DNA of 64,000 nucleotides from Bacteroidota bacterium (GTDB lineage Bacteria; Bacteroidota; Bacteroidia; NS11-12g; UBA955): NCBI GenBank assembly GCA_016787485.1, contig JAEUUL010000021.1, positions 1 to 64,000 of the forward strand, read 5' to 3'. Shown piece by piece: positions 35,205 to 45,100 of this stretch (position 1 is its first letter; each line of letters starts with the position of its first letter). The notes under the pieces were generated by a model. It saw only the letters and a program-made list of their open reading frames with translations, ran no database searches and was not told where the DNA came from. The position numbers and the translations under genes were made by a program.

Positions 35205-38144
35205 CTAGGGTTGCAGGAAATATTTCGCTGTTATGCGTTTTCCAATCCGTGGTTGCACCTGAAAAAAATACACTCCGGGTTTTAACCAGGCTGGCAGGGT
35301 GCACTTTCCTCCGGCACAGTTAGCCGTCCATACCCATCTGTTTGCCTCGTCGTAGAGATAAAGGGTAGATGCCGGCAGGCCGGTGAGGGTGTAGTCAGAT
35401 CCTGTTTTTATAAGCCGCCAGTTCGTTTCATCTTCCATATCCAAACCAGACTGGCAACTGATTTCTGACACACTGATATGAAAGGAGCTGCTGCAGCCCG
35501 GTTTATCGTATGCGAGCAATGAATAGGCTCCCGGAGTGGATATTGTAAAACGGACAGATTCGTTTTTCTGGTTTACCCGGAACCAGGCTGACTCAAATCC
35601 GGCGTAAAGCCGCAAACTGTCTCCGGTGCAATAAAATGTATCTGCCGGCAGCCGGAACACGGGTGATTGCACATCAGCAACCAACAGGGTATCGGAATAA
35701 CGGCACTTGTTTTCATCGGTTATTTGCAATGAAAGCTCTCCCACTGTGGTGATGTAGCATGATTTGCCACTTTGTCCGTTGCTCCACTCATACGATTTTC
35801 CTTTGATATCCACGGCAAGGGTGACAGGTTGCCGGTTGCACAGAAAGGTGTCATACAGTTTGAAAACGGGCAGGGACAATGGCTTTACCGCTATCCATGT
35901 GTCGGCCGGACAGCCCATATCGTCTTTTGCCACCAGCCAGCCTGTATCTGTGGCATTCAGCCGGATTGAATCCCCGTCAACAGGAATCCCATTAAATAGC
36001 CAACCGCTGAGATTGCCCGGTAATTTTTGTACGAGCTGATTTCCTACGCATATGGAAGGGGCAGTTTGTATGGAAATGACAGGCTTATTTCTGGAATGCA
36101 CCGGAAACCAGGTGGAATCAGAACACCCGAAACTATCGGTTTGTACCAACAGGGTGGTTACCCGGGTCTTGTGCTGCCATTGGCCGGCCACCCCATTCCA
36201 AAGCCACCGCACAGCCATTTTATCGCCGTATAGCGATGTATCCTTGCCAGCACAGAGTTCTGTATACCCATTTTCTGAATGTGTCAGCTGGCGGGCAATG
36301 CGTATGACTGTGGTATCAGACAGATTGCATTTGGCGGCTGAAGTGACAAGGAGGATGACCTGTGACGTTTCCAGGATCCGGATTTTAGGAGCAAACGATT
36401 GAAATTTACCATTGACAATCCATTGCTGTTTGGCCCAGGAGCCGGTTCCGGTTGTGAGCAATACGGAATCTCCCGGACACAGGGTGGTGTCGTTCCCCAG
36501 CCATGGCCGGGGAGTGGCATCCACGTATACGGTTTGGAACTGGGTATCCTTTGCACAGCCGGTATTTGCACTGGTGGTAATGAGCCGGTACATTTCCGTT
36601 TTTGCTATCCGGAATTCAGGCATAGCCCGTGAACTTTTCTGACCATTTACTGCAGCGGTCCAGCTATATGTGTAACCGGAAATGCTGTCGGTGCCCAGTT
36701 TAAACGGGGTATTGGGGCAGGAATACAGGGTGGAAAGCGGCTTTTGTTTCCAGATTTTAAAGTTATAGAAGCTCATCAGGGCCTGTCCGCGGGCATTCCT
36801 CACCCATGGCTGACTGCCGGGCAATCCATCGTAGTTGAGACCGGTTATTCCACAATCGCTTTTGCTCAGATACAGCACCACCTGGTTGTTTTGAATGCGG
36901 CCTCCGGTAATATAGGCAGTGCTTCCTGCAACACTGAACAAGCGGTAAAACAAAGAATCGGCTGAAACAACCGGGTTTGGGCCCGACAGAGAAAGTGTAA
37001 TGGCTGTATGCTGGGCATTGCTGTACCATGCCAGTGCGGGTTCCGGAAAATGCCTGTTGCCGTCATCTTTCCGGCCATAATAATCGCAGGCAAACAGTTG
37101 AAACAGATTGAGTCCGAGTTGCTCATATCCATTGGCAAAGGCAAAATGGCAACCGTCGTGCCCGTTGAGCCCATTGGCTGTAACCGCAGTGGTGCGGGGC
37201 AAATCGGTTCCGAACCGGCGCTGAAATTCCCGGAGTTGCAAACTGGGACTGCCACATCCACTGCGCACCTGCACTACGTAAATATGTTCAACCCCTTTGT
37301 AATCTTCGAGCCAGGCTGCATGCATTTTCCTAAACATCGTATCATGATGAACGGCGCTGGCACCGTCACTTTCGCCCTGATAGAACAGAATTCCTTTGAT
37401 GTTTTTGTCCAGTCCGGCTTTTTGCGCCCTGTACAACATGCGTCCGTAATTTGTAGTCACATCCGCATGGTTGCTGTTGTTGCGCTGGTGAAAAGTGATG
37501 GGCGTGCCGCCCACTCCGTTGTTGATGAAGCATACAGGTATGCCCGTACTGTCTACTATTTTCTTACCCAGTACCAGTGCCCACTGACCGATACAGCCCT
37601 TGTTGTAATAGCCATCCCCGTCTGCGATATACCAGTTCAGGTCATTCACCATTGAAGGCCAGGAATAACTGGAACTGCCAAAACTGCGGATAAAGGAATC
37701 TTTGTAAGCTGAATTTGCAGAACCCGAGTACTGATTTGCGACTGAATTGCTCTGACCGTTTACCAGAAAAACATCACCTGCTACCACCTGGCTCGCTGTA
37801 TGCACCTTAGTTTTAGAACCGGAACTTATCAGATACACATGCATCGTGTAATTCCATTTGCCGGCAAGCAAGGGTACGGAAAGATAAACCGGAGCTGAAT
37901 CGCCGGAGTAGGTGAGGCTGCTGCTGTAATTTCCGTAGGCGGCACTGTTCCGGAACACGTCAATCTGTACTCCGGTGTAACCTTTTTGTACAACCAGTCC
38001 GTCGAAGATGGCTTTTCCGGTTTTAACACCCGATTGCCGGGGTATAAAAGCCAGATCAGTGGGTGCCTTATACCATACAATCTGCGCTGCACCCTGCTGC
38101 ACAAAGGCAAACAGAAGCGCCAATCCGGTATGCCATTTTGCCAT
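35205..38144 (-). CDS. Large secreted SASA-type (sialate O-acetylesterase-like) esterase
   Basis: The 979-aa protein has a signal peptide (…FAFVQQGAAQ), a beta domain, and then an SGNH/SASA hydrolase domain (about 120-380) with the catalytic Ser in VFLVNGQSNSVA (S132), FYQGESDG and the Asp-His pair in NGHDGCHFAFANGYEQLG. The remaining ~600 residues are repeated Ig-like/SprB-type extracellular modules with paired Cys, ending in a beta-rich region (…GVYFFQVQPRIGKRITAKYF) like a degenerate T9SS sorting domain. It probably acts on acetylated glycans at the cell surface; the substrate is unknown. Confidence 0.8.
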   Translation of the reverse strand: MAKWHTGLALLFAFVQQGAAQIVWYKAPTDLAFIPRQSGVKTGKAIFDGLVVQKGYTGVQIDVFRNSAAYGNYSSSLTYSGDSAPVYLSVPLLAGKWNYTMHVYLISSGSKTKVHTASQVVAGDVFLVNGQSNSVANQYSGSANSAYKDSFIRSFGSSSYSWPSMVNDLNWYIADGDGYYNKGCIGQWALVLGKKIVDSTGIPVCFINNGVGGTPITFHQRNNSNHADVTTNYGRMLYRAQKAGLDKNIKGILFYQGESDGASAVHHDTMFRKMHAAWLEDYKGVEHIYVVQVRSGCGSPSLQLREFQRRFGTDLPRTTAVTANGLNGHDGCHFAFANGYEQLGLNLFQLFACDYYGRKDDGNRHFPEPALAWYSNAQHTAITLSLSGPNPVVSADSLFYRLFSVAGSTAYITGGRIQNNQVVLYLSKSDCGITGLNYDGLPGSQPWVRNARGQALMSFYNFKIWKQKPLSTLYSCPNTPFKLGTDSISGYTYSWTAAVNGQKSSRAMPEFRIAKTEMYRLITTSANTGCAKDTQFQTVYVDATPRPWLGNDTTLCPGDSVLLTTGTGSWAKQQWIVNGKFQSFAPKIRILETSQVILLVTSAAKCNLSDTTVIRIARQLTHSENGYTELCAGKDTSLYGDKMAVRWLWNGVAGQWQHKTRVTTLLVQTDSFGCSDSTWFPVHSRNKPVISIQTAPSICVGNQLVQKLPGNLSGWLFNGIPVDGDSIRLNATDTGWLVAKDDMGCPADTWIAVKPLSLPVFKLYDTFLCNRQPVTLAVDIKGKSYEWSNGQSGKSCYITTVGELSLQITDENKCRYSDTLLVADVQSPVFRLPADTFYCTGDSLRLYAGFESAWFRVNQKNESVRFTISTPGAYSLLAYDKPGCSSSFHISVSEISCQSGLDMEDETNWRLIKTGSDYTLTGLPASTLYLYDEANRWVWTANCAGGKCTLPAWLKPGVYFFQVQPRIGKRITAKYFLQP

Positions 38145-38183
38145 TGTACTACAGATTTATCCGGTTTACGTGAGCAATAAACG

Positions 38184-39062
38184 TCAATTTCTTTTATGTT
38201 TCCATCGCCTATGGCTCCACAACCAGTGCTGGGGCTGTTGTCTGATGTCTGATTCTGTTGCTCTCACAATGGCTTCTGTTATCTCATTTTCCCCGCTGGA
38301 CGGAGATTCATCGCACAATAACGATAGCGTGCATTCGTAAAATCCGCGTTTCACTTTTACCACCTGCATATAATACACTGCCTGGTCCAGTTTGCGTGCA
38401 ATCTTCTCACTGCCCGTCATAAAACAGGTGTCCTGTCCAAGAAACCGGGTCCAGTAGGCATTTTGTCCGTTGGACGGATTCTGGTCTCCGATAAAGGCCG
38501 TCACATTCACTTCATTCTTTTGGGAGGCCATCACCCGAAGTATTTTTTCCATGGGATGGGGTTGGGTGCCAAACCGGCTGCGAACCTGCAGAAACCAGGC
38601 ATCCCAGTTGGCATTGCTCAGGGTTTTGTACACGCATTGGGCATTTTGCGGCGAAGTGATGTCAGCCGCCAGGCATACCCATTCCCAGTTGCCACAATGA
38701 CTCATCACAATAATGGCACTCCTGTGTCTGTCGACCAAAGATTGCAGCACATCTGTATTCAGCAGTTTCATACGACGCAGCAATTCCGGGGCAGAAATGG
38801 TCATTCCCTTTATTGTTTCCAGCATCATATCGGCCAGGTGGCTGTAAAACAATCTTTCTATGCGCAGGCGTTCCAGTTCGGTTTTTTCCGGAAAACTATT
38901 GGCAAGATTGGTTCTTACCACAGTTTTGCGGTAGCCCACTACCCGGTACAGGAGAAAACAGATAAAGTCTGAGAGCAGATACAGAACCGGAAAGGGCAGC
39001 ATGGACACACACCACAGCAGTGGGTACACGGTAAGCCGGAAACCGGTACTCATTTTTGCCAT
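38184..39062 (-). CDS. LpxL/HtrB-like lysophospholipid acyltransferase
   Basis: The 292-aa inner-membrane protein has an N-terminal membrane anchor (about 10-40) and the acyltransferase motif MSHCGNWEW (H122-x4-E127), followed by FIGDQNPSNGQNAYW and MTGSEKIARKLDQAVYY. The family adds secondary acyl chains to lipid A. The start at 39062 overlaps the aminopeptidase stop (TGATG), indicating translational coupling; the longer frame upstream is rejected. Confidence 0.88.
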   Translation of the reverse strand: MAKMSTGFRLTVYPLLWCVSMLPFPVLYLLSDFICFLLYRVVGYRKTVVRTNLANSFPEKTELERLRIERLFYSHLADMMLETIKGMTISAPELLRRMKLLNTDVLQSLVDRHRSAIIVMSHCGNWEWVCLAADITSPQNAQCVYKTLSNANWDAWFLQVRSRFGTQPHPMEKILRVMASQKNEVNVTAFIGDQNPSNGQNAYWTRFLGQDTCFMTGSEKIARKLDQAVYYMQVVKVKRGFYECTLSLLCDESPSSGENEITEAIVRATESDIRQQPQHWLWSHRRWKHKRN

Positions 39063-40132
39063 CAGCGGAAATAGCGGAAGTCTTGTCCGCTTTTGATTTG
39101 AAGCAGTGCCTCGTACATGAGGTTGATACAACTCTGTATATCGTCTTCATGCACCATTTCCACGGTGGTGTGCATGTATTTGAGTGGCAGGCTCACCAGG
39201 GCAGATGCCACCCCATGACTGGAGTATGCAAAACTGTCGGTATCAGTACCCGTGCTGCGGCTGGCTGCATTGCGTTGTATGTCTATTTTCTTCTTTTTGG
39301 CTGTTTCGATCAGCAGTTGCAACAGGTTGTTCTGTACTGCGGGTCCGTAGGTTACTACTGCACCTTTGCCGCATTTGCACTCGCCCTGCTTCTTTTTATT
39401 GTACAATGGCGATGCAGTGTCATGGGTTACATCTGTACAAATGGCCACATCCGGAGCCAGCCTCCGGCTGATCATCTCAGCACCCCGCAGGCCTATTTCT
39501 TCCTGTACGCTGTTGACCACATACAGGGTATAGGGCAGTTTCTTTTTGTTCTCGTGCAGTTTGCGGGCCACTTCAGCAATCATAAAACCGCCCATGCGGT
39601 TGTCCAGCGCGCGGCCTACCACGTACTTCTGGTTCAGCCACATCACATCGGCTTCAAACACCGCCACAGCACCCACATGGATTCCCATTTTCTCCACTTC
39701 CTCGCGGTTGGCAGCTCCCACATCAATAAACACGGTGTCCTGTTTGGTTTCCGGGTCTTTGCCTTCCCGCACATGGATGGCAGGCCAGCCGAAAATACCG
39801 TTGACCACTTGTCCGCCTTCGCAAAAAATGCGGCAGCGCATACTTGGGGCAATCTGAAAATCGCTGCCTCCGTTGCGTATGACATAGATATACCCGTCTT
39901 CGGTAATGTAGTTGACAAACCAGGAAATTTCATCGGCATGGGCCTCTATCACCACTTTATAGGGTTTACCGGGGTTTATAATGCCCACGGCGGTGCCATA
40001 GGTATCCACCATCTGGTCCTGTATGTAGGGTTTCAGGTAATCCAGCCATATTTTCTGTCCGCTGCTTTCAAATCCGGTAGGTGATACATTGTTCAGGTAC
40101 TTTTCCAGAAACTTCTTCGATTCTTTACGCAT
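39062..40132 (-). CDS. M42-family metallo-aminopeptidase
   Basis: The 356-aa cytoplasmic dinuclear-metal peptidase (tetrahedral aminopeptidase/glutamyl aminopeptidase family) has all metal-site motifs: EAHADE (H65), GRALDNRMGG (D177), VQEEIGLRG (E211/E212), CTDVTHD (D234) and KYMHTTVE (H321). It releases N-terminal residues from peptides. It is the first gene of a pair with the acyltransferase; the two share one base. Confidence 0.93.
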   Translation of the reverse strand: MRKESKKFLEKYLNNVSPTGFESSGQKIWLDYLKPYIQDQMVDTYGTAVGIINPGKPYKVVIEAHADEISWFVNYITEDGYIYVIRNGGSDFQIAPSMRCRIFCEGGQVVNGIFGWPAIHVREGKDPETKQDTVFIDVGAANREEVEKMGIHVGAVAVFEADVMWLNQKYVVGRALDNRMGGFMIAEVARKLHENKKKLPYTLYVVNSVQEEIGLRGAEMISRRLAPDVAICTDVTHDTASPLYNKKKQGECKCGKGAVVTYGPAVQNNLLQLLIETAKKKKIDIQRNAASRSTGTDTDSFAYSSHGVASALVSLPLKYMHTTVEMVHEDDIQSCINLMYEALLQIKSGQDFRYFR

Positions 40133-40167
40133 ATATAAAGTATTGATATATTGTTAAATAAAATGGG

Positions 40168-40596
40168 TTACTTGTTCTTAAACACATAGGAGTCTGCTGC
40201 CCAGCGGCCCGGACCGGTAAAGAACATGGCCAGAAAGGCAAAGCCCAGTTCTATGGCGTGACTACTGCCCATATAGCCTTCCCCTTCACTCAGGTGGCGT
40301 GTTGCAGCTACAATCATGGTGATGATGAGCAGAATGAGGGCAGGACGGAAAAGAAACCCTGCAATCAGCAGCAGTCCGCCGCCGAACTCTGCAAAAGCAG
40401 CCATGAAACCCCAGAATTCCGAAATACCATGGATGCCCAGCAGTTCCATATTTGAACCCAGTTTGGCCCATTTTTCAGGACCTCCCGCCATTTTGGGCCA
40501 GCCGTGCAATGCCATTTGCACGCCCAGTAAGATCCTGAGCAATAAAAGTCCGTTTTCCGGATGAGCATAGGTAAGGAACCGATGAATTCTGTTCAT
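40168..40596 (-). CDS. DoxX-family membrane protein
   Basis: The 142-aa protein has four hydrophobic segments and the DoxX pattern LLLRILLGVQMALHGWPKMA, then FWGFMAAFAEFGGGLLLIAG and FLFRPALILLIITMIVA. DoxX-like proteins are small integral membrane proteins with links to redox or respiratory functions, not defined here. The start at 40596 is chosen because the family begins just before the first helix. It is monocistronic. Confidence 0.85.
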   Translation of the reverse strand: MNRIHRFLTYAHPENGLLLLRILLGVQMALHGWPKMAGGPEKWAKLGSNMELLGIHGISEFWGFMAAFAEFGGGLLLIAGFLFRPALILLIITMIVAATRHLSEGEGYMGSSHAIELGFAFLAMFFTGPGRWAADSYVFKNK

Positions 40597-40820
40597 AGGG
40601 CAAAAGTAGCACTCAAACAAATCTGATTAAACTTTCCACAATTTTTTTGTTGGTTCAAAATTTACCCACCTATATAAACAATTGCATTTACACGTTATAG
40701 TGCAATTTAAATCTCTTTATATGTCTGTTGTACAACGGGTAAATTTTCCCATAATATATTTAATTCAACGATTATCCGACGAATGAAGAATGATGGATTT
40801 GTGTGTTTGGTTAAAAAGTC

Positions 40821-40828
40821 TATATTTG
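40821..40828 (+). promoter_or_regulatory. -7 promoter element of lipoprotein paralogue 1
   Basis: TATATTTG fits TAnnTTTG and ends 5 bp before the ATG at 40834, implying a leaderless transcript. Confidence 0.5.
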
Positions 40829-40833
40829 TTTAT

Positions 40834-41454
40834 ATGAAGGTTCCTCATATTTTGCTGCGCACTTTCCTCACAATTCTCCTGCTGCTGCTCATAGCAGCCG
40901 GTTCCTGCAGAAAACACTCCACGCATGTTTACAAGGTACCAGAATACCAGAGGCAGTGGTTCTTTATAGATTCAGGCAGCTACTATATCTATACGGATAG
41001 CATGGACAACCTGGATTCAGTATATGTTAAAAGTATTAAGTTCTACATAGAATATCCTAAAAAAGGAAGTGACAGACAGTATTACCAATGTACCATGTCC
41101 AATCCCTTTGTGTTTTTTTTAGCCGGTGGTATGAATCAAATTCACTTGCAACGATCATACGGAGGTGATTATCTGTACAATGTTATGCAGGTGAGCCCGC
41201 CCTATAAAAACAATAAATTGTATGGAACTGGACTAAATATCAATTTTCTAGATACGATACTTCCAGTAGTGAAGTTTGGAGATTATACATTCGATAGCAC
41301 TTTTGTATGGCAGATGAAAGGGGATGAGATTTTAAATTCAGACAGTACCACCTACTATTTCAGCAAAGGAGTGGGTATTACCAGAATAACAGACCACGAG
41401 AGAAAAACGGATAAATGGCTGAAAAGGTACAGAATTATAAAAAAGATGGATTAA
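40834..41454 (+). CDS. Lipoprotein, tandem paralogue 1
   Basis: The 206-aa protein has signal peptide …LLLLLIAAGSC with a lipobox Cys at about residue 25, then a beta-rich domain of about 180 residues. The start at 40834 is preferred over 40783 because the signal peptide begins there and the duplicate gene starts at the same site. It is closely related to the next gene: 5' and 3' ends are nearly identical in DNA while the middle (about residues 65-80 and 135-165) has diverged. Function unknown. Confidence 0.75.
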   Translation: MKVPHILLRTFLTILLLLLIAAGSCRKHSTHVYKVPEYQRQWFFIDSGSYYIYTDSMDNLDSVYVKSIKFYIEYPKKGSDRQYYQCTMSNPFVFFLAGGMNQIHLQRSYGGDYLYNVMQVSPPYKNNKLYGTGLNINFLDTILPVVKFGDYTFDSTFVWQMKGDEILNSDSTTYYFSKGVGITRITDHERKTDKWLKRYRIIKKMD

Positions 41455-41512
41455 TTGAATTGTGATGTTTCAGAAATCCGGTCATATGAATTGAAATTCT
41501 GAATGTAATCAC

Positions 41513-41520
41513 TAAATTTG
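41513..41520 (+). promoter_or_regulatory. -7 promoter element of lipoprotein paralogue 2
   Basis: TAAATTTG ends 5 bp before the ATG at 41526, the same arrangement as at the first paralogue. Confidence 0.5.
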
Positions 41521-41525
41521 TTTAT

Positions 41526-42152
41526 ATGAAGGTTCCACATATTCTGCTGCGCACTTTCCTTACATTGCTCCTGCTGCTGCTCATAGCAGCCGGTTCCTGC
41601 AGAAAACACTCCACGTATGTTTACAAGGTGCCAGAATACCAGAGGCAGTGGTTCTTCATAGATTCAGGCAGCTACTATATCTATACGGATAGCATGGACA
41701 ACCTGGATTCGGTGTATGTAAAGAAGCTTGATTATTTTGTTCGATATGCCAGAAAAGGTCCCGATTATCAATTGTACCAATGCACCATGTCCAATCCATT
41801 TGTATTTTTTTTAGCCGGAGCTATGAATCAAATTCACTTGCAACGATCATACGGAGGTGATTATTTTCCCAATGTGATGCAGGTTAGTCCTCCTTATCAT
41901 GCAAATAAATTGTACGGCCCCGGACATGGTTTTAATCAAATCTATCTGGATACAATACTAAACAATGTTTCACTGGGTAATAATTTTTTCGACAGCACTT
42001 TTGTTTGGCACGTAAAAAATGATAATATATTAAATTCGGACAGTACCACCTACTATTTCAGCAAAGGAGTGGGTATTACCAGAATAACAGACCACGAGAG
42101 AAAAACGGATAAATGGCTGAAGCGCTACAAGATTATAAAAAAAATGGATTAA
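41526..42152 (+). CDS. Lipoprotein, tandem paralogue 2
   Basis: The 208-aa duplicate of the preceding gene has the same lipobox (AAGSC), shared EYQRQWFFIDSGSYYIYTDS and shared C-terminus (GVGITRITDHERKTDKWLK). The two diverge in blocks in the middle. The 1561-aa secreted metalloprotease starts 12 bp downstream, so they may be co-expressed, although each lipoprotein has its own promoter. A chaperone, inhibitor or surface-receptor role is possible but not shown. Confidence 0.75.
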   Translation: MKVPHILLRTFLTLLLLLLIAAGSCRKHSTYVYKVPEYQRQWFFIDSGSYYIYTDSMDNLDSVYVKKLDYFVRYARKGPDYQLYQCTMSNPFVFFLAGAMNQIHLQRSYGGDYFPNVMQVSPPYHANKLYGPGHGFNQIYLDTILNNVSLGNNFFDSTFVWHVKNDNILNSDSTTYYFSKGVGITRITDHERKTDKWLKRYKIIKKMD

Positions 42153-42164
42153 TTACTACAAAAT

Positions 42165-45100
42165 ATGAAAAGCAAACGCTACCCCATGTGCAAATATGTG
42201 CTGTTATTAGCTGTCCTGATATGCAGTAAAAATGGCATTGCCCAGGATTCCCTGGCAACACTTACTTTTAAGGTTCAAAGCAGCCATGTGTTTTTAGATA
42301 CGGTATCGGAGAAAATCAGGGTAGCCTATTGTATAAAAGCAAATGATACCGTGGATTTGGATTCGGTACAACTTACCCTGCAATATCCTACCCTGGCAAA
42401 CACCCGCGGATTTCTGCAGGAGCTGGCATTTTTAAATACTTCCTGGAGCAAACCTTATTTCAATACAACCCTTATAACCGGAGATTCCATTTCTGATACA
42501 GCAGAACTCTTCTTTAATAAAGACCGTATGCCGTTCTATTTTCAATATCTGGAATTGAACATGCGCAGCTTAAATGATACAGCACAGAGAATCTTTCAAT
42601 CTGCAGAAGTGATGGTGTATTTTACGCCGTATGATACTATTGAAGTATACAACTCCACAGATTTCGACAGGCTGCACCGCATATGGAATACAGACGACAG
42701 CCAAATGGTAGCCCTGCGTATCCCTGCCAACAAAAATGAGTTGCCGGTTTCAAATCTGTCTGAGGAAGATTTTGCCAATGACAGTTTGGTCATTTCTTAT
42801 TACAGCCATCCTGCCCTTAGCTACGTGGTGCCCAAACAGTATGCCCAGGATACATTTGACCTGCAGCAGGAATCTGAAGAAGGGGTTTCACGCAGGGCAG
42901 ATGCCTGCGGCAACAACAAAAGACGCTGGAAAGGGACTTTCACCGGCAGTTTGAATTCCAGGGTTGAATTGGACAGGGAAAATACAAACGTGAAAGATGA
43001 AGTAAATATCAAATTGCGCAAGATACGGGTGCGGATAATGGAAAAAGATGCTGCTCCCAATCCGGATGATGAATTGGCTGTGATCTACACAGACGATGAA
43101 GGGAATTTTTCAAGATACATAGAAACCTGCCAGCGTTATCAGGGAGGTATCAATGCCTGGAATGAGGGTGATGCATTGGAAATTTACTATATCATAGAAG
43201 GTGCAAACAGCAGCCGGTCTGTAATTGCAAGAACGGATTTAGGTGCCACACGCCGCGGCACCTGGCACCAGAGTTCACCGGAAATTTGGAACTACAACAA
43301 TGGCAATGTGGCTAACCATGCAGCAGGAGAGATATGGCCGGATAACCGCAATGTGCAGGCCCAACTGGTGCACTGGGCCAGTCTGTGCCGTGATTTTGTT
43401 AAAAGCAGCGACGGTATGGGCAGTTCTTATTGGCTGGGAGATTCTTATCACCCGGTAGTGATTAAATATCTGGAAAATTTTGATTGGAGTTTCTATTATC
43501 CGGATAAGTTACGTATTTCACATTTGGCCAGGAATGATGAAAATACTGTTATGCATGAATTCGGGCATTACTTTCTGTACCATGCACAAGGAAAAAGCTG
43601 GCCGCACCATGCCCTGTGGGGAGACCATGGTATAGAATACAACGCCAAAACCCGAGAACTTGCCTGGACAGAAGGTTTTGCTACCGCCTTTGGGTTAATG
43701 GTGGATATGTATTATCACAATCTGGACGGGGAAGGTGGTCTGGAACCCCAGAATCATGAAACGAGACAACGATTTGAATTCAACACACCACGTGTACTCC
43801 GTCACAATGTTCCTGGAGAAGAACGCGTATTCACACATGGTTTAGTAACGGAATACACCGTAAGTTGTTTTTTGTTGGATTTGTTTGACAATGGTTCTAC
43901 GCGCCGGACAATGAGAACTGCTGCGGCCATTACATCAGATGATGGTAATAACATTGGCAGTGCAGACGGCTGGGACAATATCAGCCTGCCCTTTAGCACC
44001 ATTATTCAGCCCATACTGGATCATCAGGGCAGTTGTTGCTTCTCTTACGATGTTTTACAAAACGTGGAGGATTATGTATTTGCCCTTGCCAAAGTGGTAC
44101 CCTGCAATTTAAGGTCGGAAATCTGGCCGTGTGTTTTTTTAAATGGGCTTCGAAATTTCTCAGATCCGGTTACCCAATGGATCGGCAGTGATTGGGTTCG
44201 GGTGCAGAATACCATGGAATGGGACCAGTTTAAATTTAAAAATGGCAGGGACGCATTTAAGTTTAAAGGACATGAGTCAGAAAGTTACTGGCAAGATGTA
44301 CAATTGTTAACCGGAACAGACGATAATTTTAATTTGTGTACTGAATCAAATATAGGCGGGATAGTTTCAGAGGAGGGCTTTATCAGCGATCCTTTAACCA
44401 TAGAAAATGGTGCTGTGCTGGGATTTAATGTTCAAGAGATGCATGATTTTTATAATCAGACCGGTTTTCACATGCCCGCACCGCCAGTAACGAATACTTT
44501 TACTGCTTATATTTCTAACAGAAACACAATAGTAGCGGCAGGGGGAATTATGGAGTTTGGAGATGCAAATGGAACAACGGTAACTAATGCAGAAGTGTGT
44601 GCCGGAACCAGAATTACCCTCGGCCAAACCAATATGGGATTGGATCCTGCCAAAATGATCATCAATGACAATTCAAAACTTACGATAAATGAAGGGGCTG
44701 AGCTGGTGATAAGCAAAAACTATCAGATAATATTAAATGGCCCCAATGCAATTTTGGAAATCAAAGGGACTGTAATAATTAAAGATGGGGCAACATTTAC
44801 GGTTTCTGGCGGTGATGATGGATTCGGCTTCGTGCGTACGGTAAAAGATTATCCACCAGCCAGCCCTGCCTTTAAGGCACACAATAATGTCCCTTGCCGT
44901 ATAGAACTCACAGGCAATGACCCCACGGATAAATTGCTGGAAATAAGGGGTACTGATGGCCTTTACTTATCCTTGCCCGGCATTGTATGGTTAGAAAACT
45001 GCAAAGTGGAAATGGAAACAGGCAGCAAGTTCAATCCTGAAATAGATGGCGGTGTTGTAATTAAAAATTCTGATTTTGCAGCATACAATACTACACCTGG

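Noticed and set aside
39056-40084. Plus-strand frame of 342 aa over the M42 aminopeptidase
   Set aside because: Shadow of the peptidase gene, which has all five metal-site motifs; the opposite frame shows no domain.
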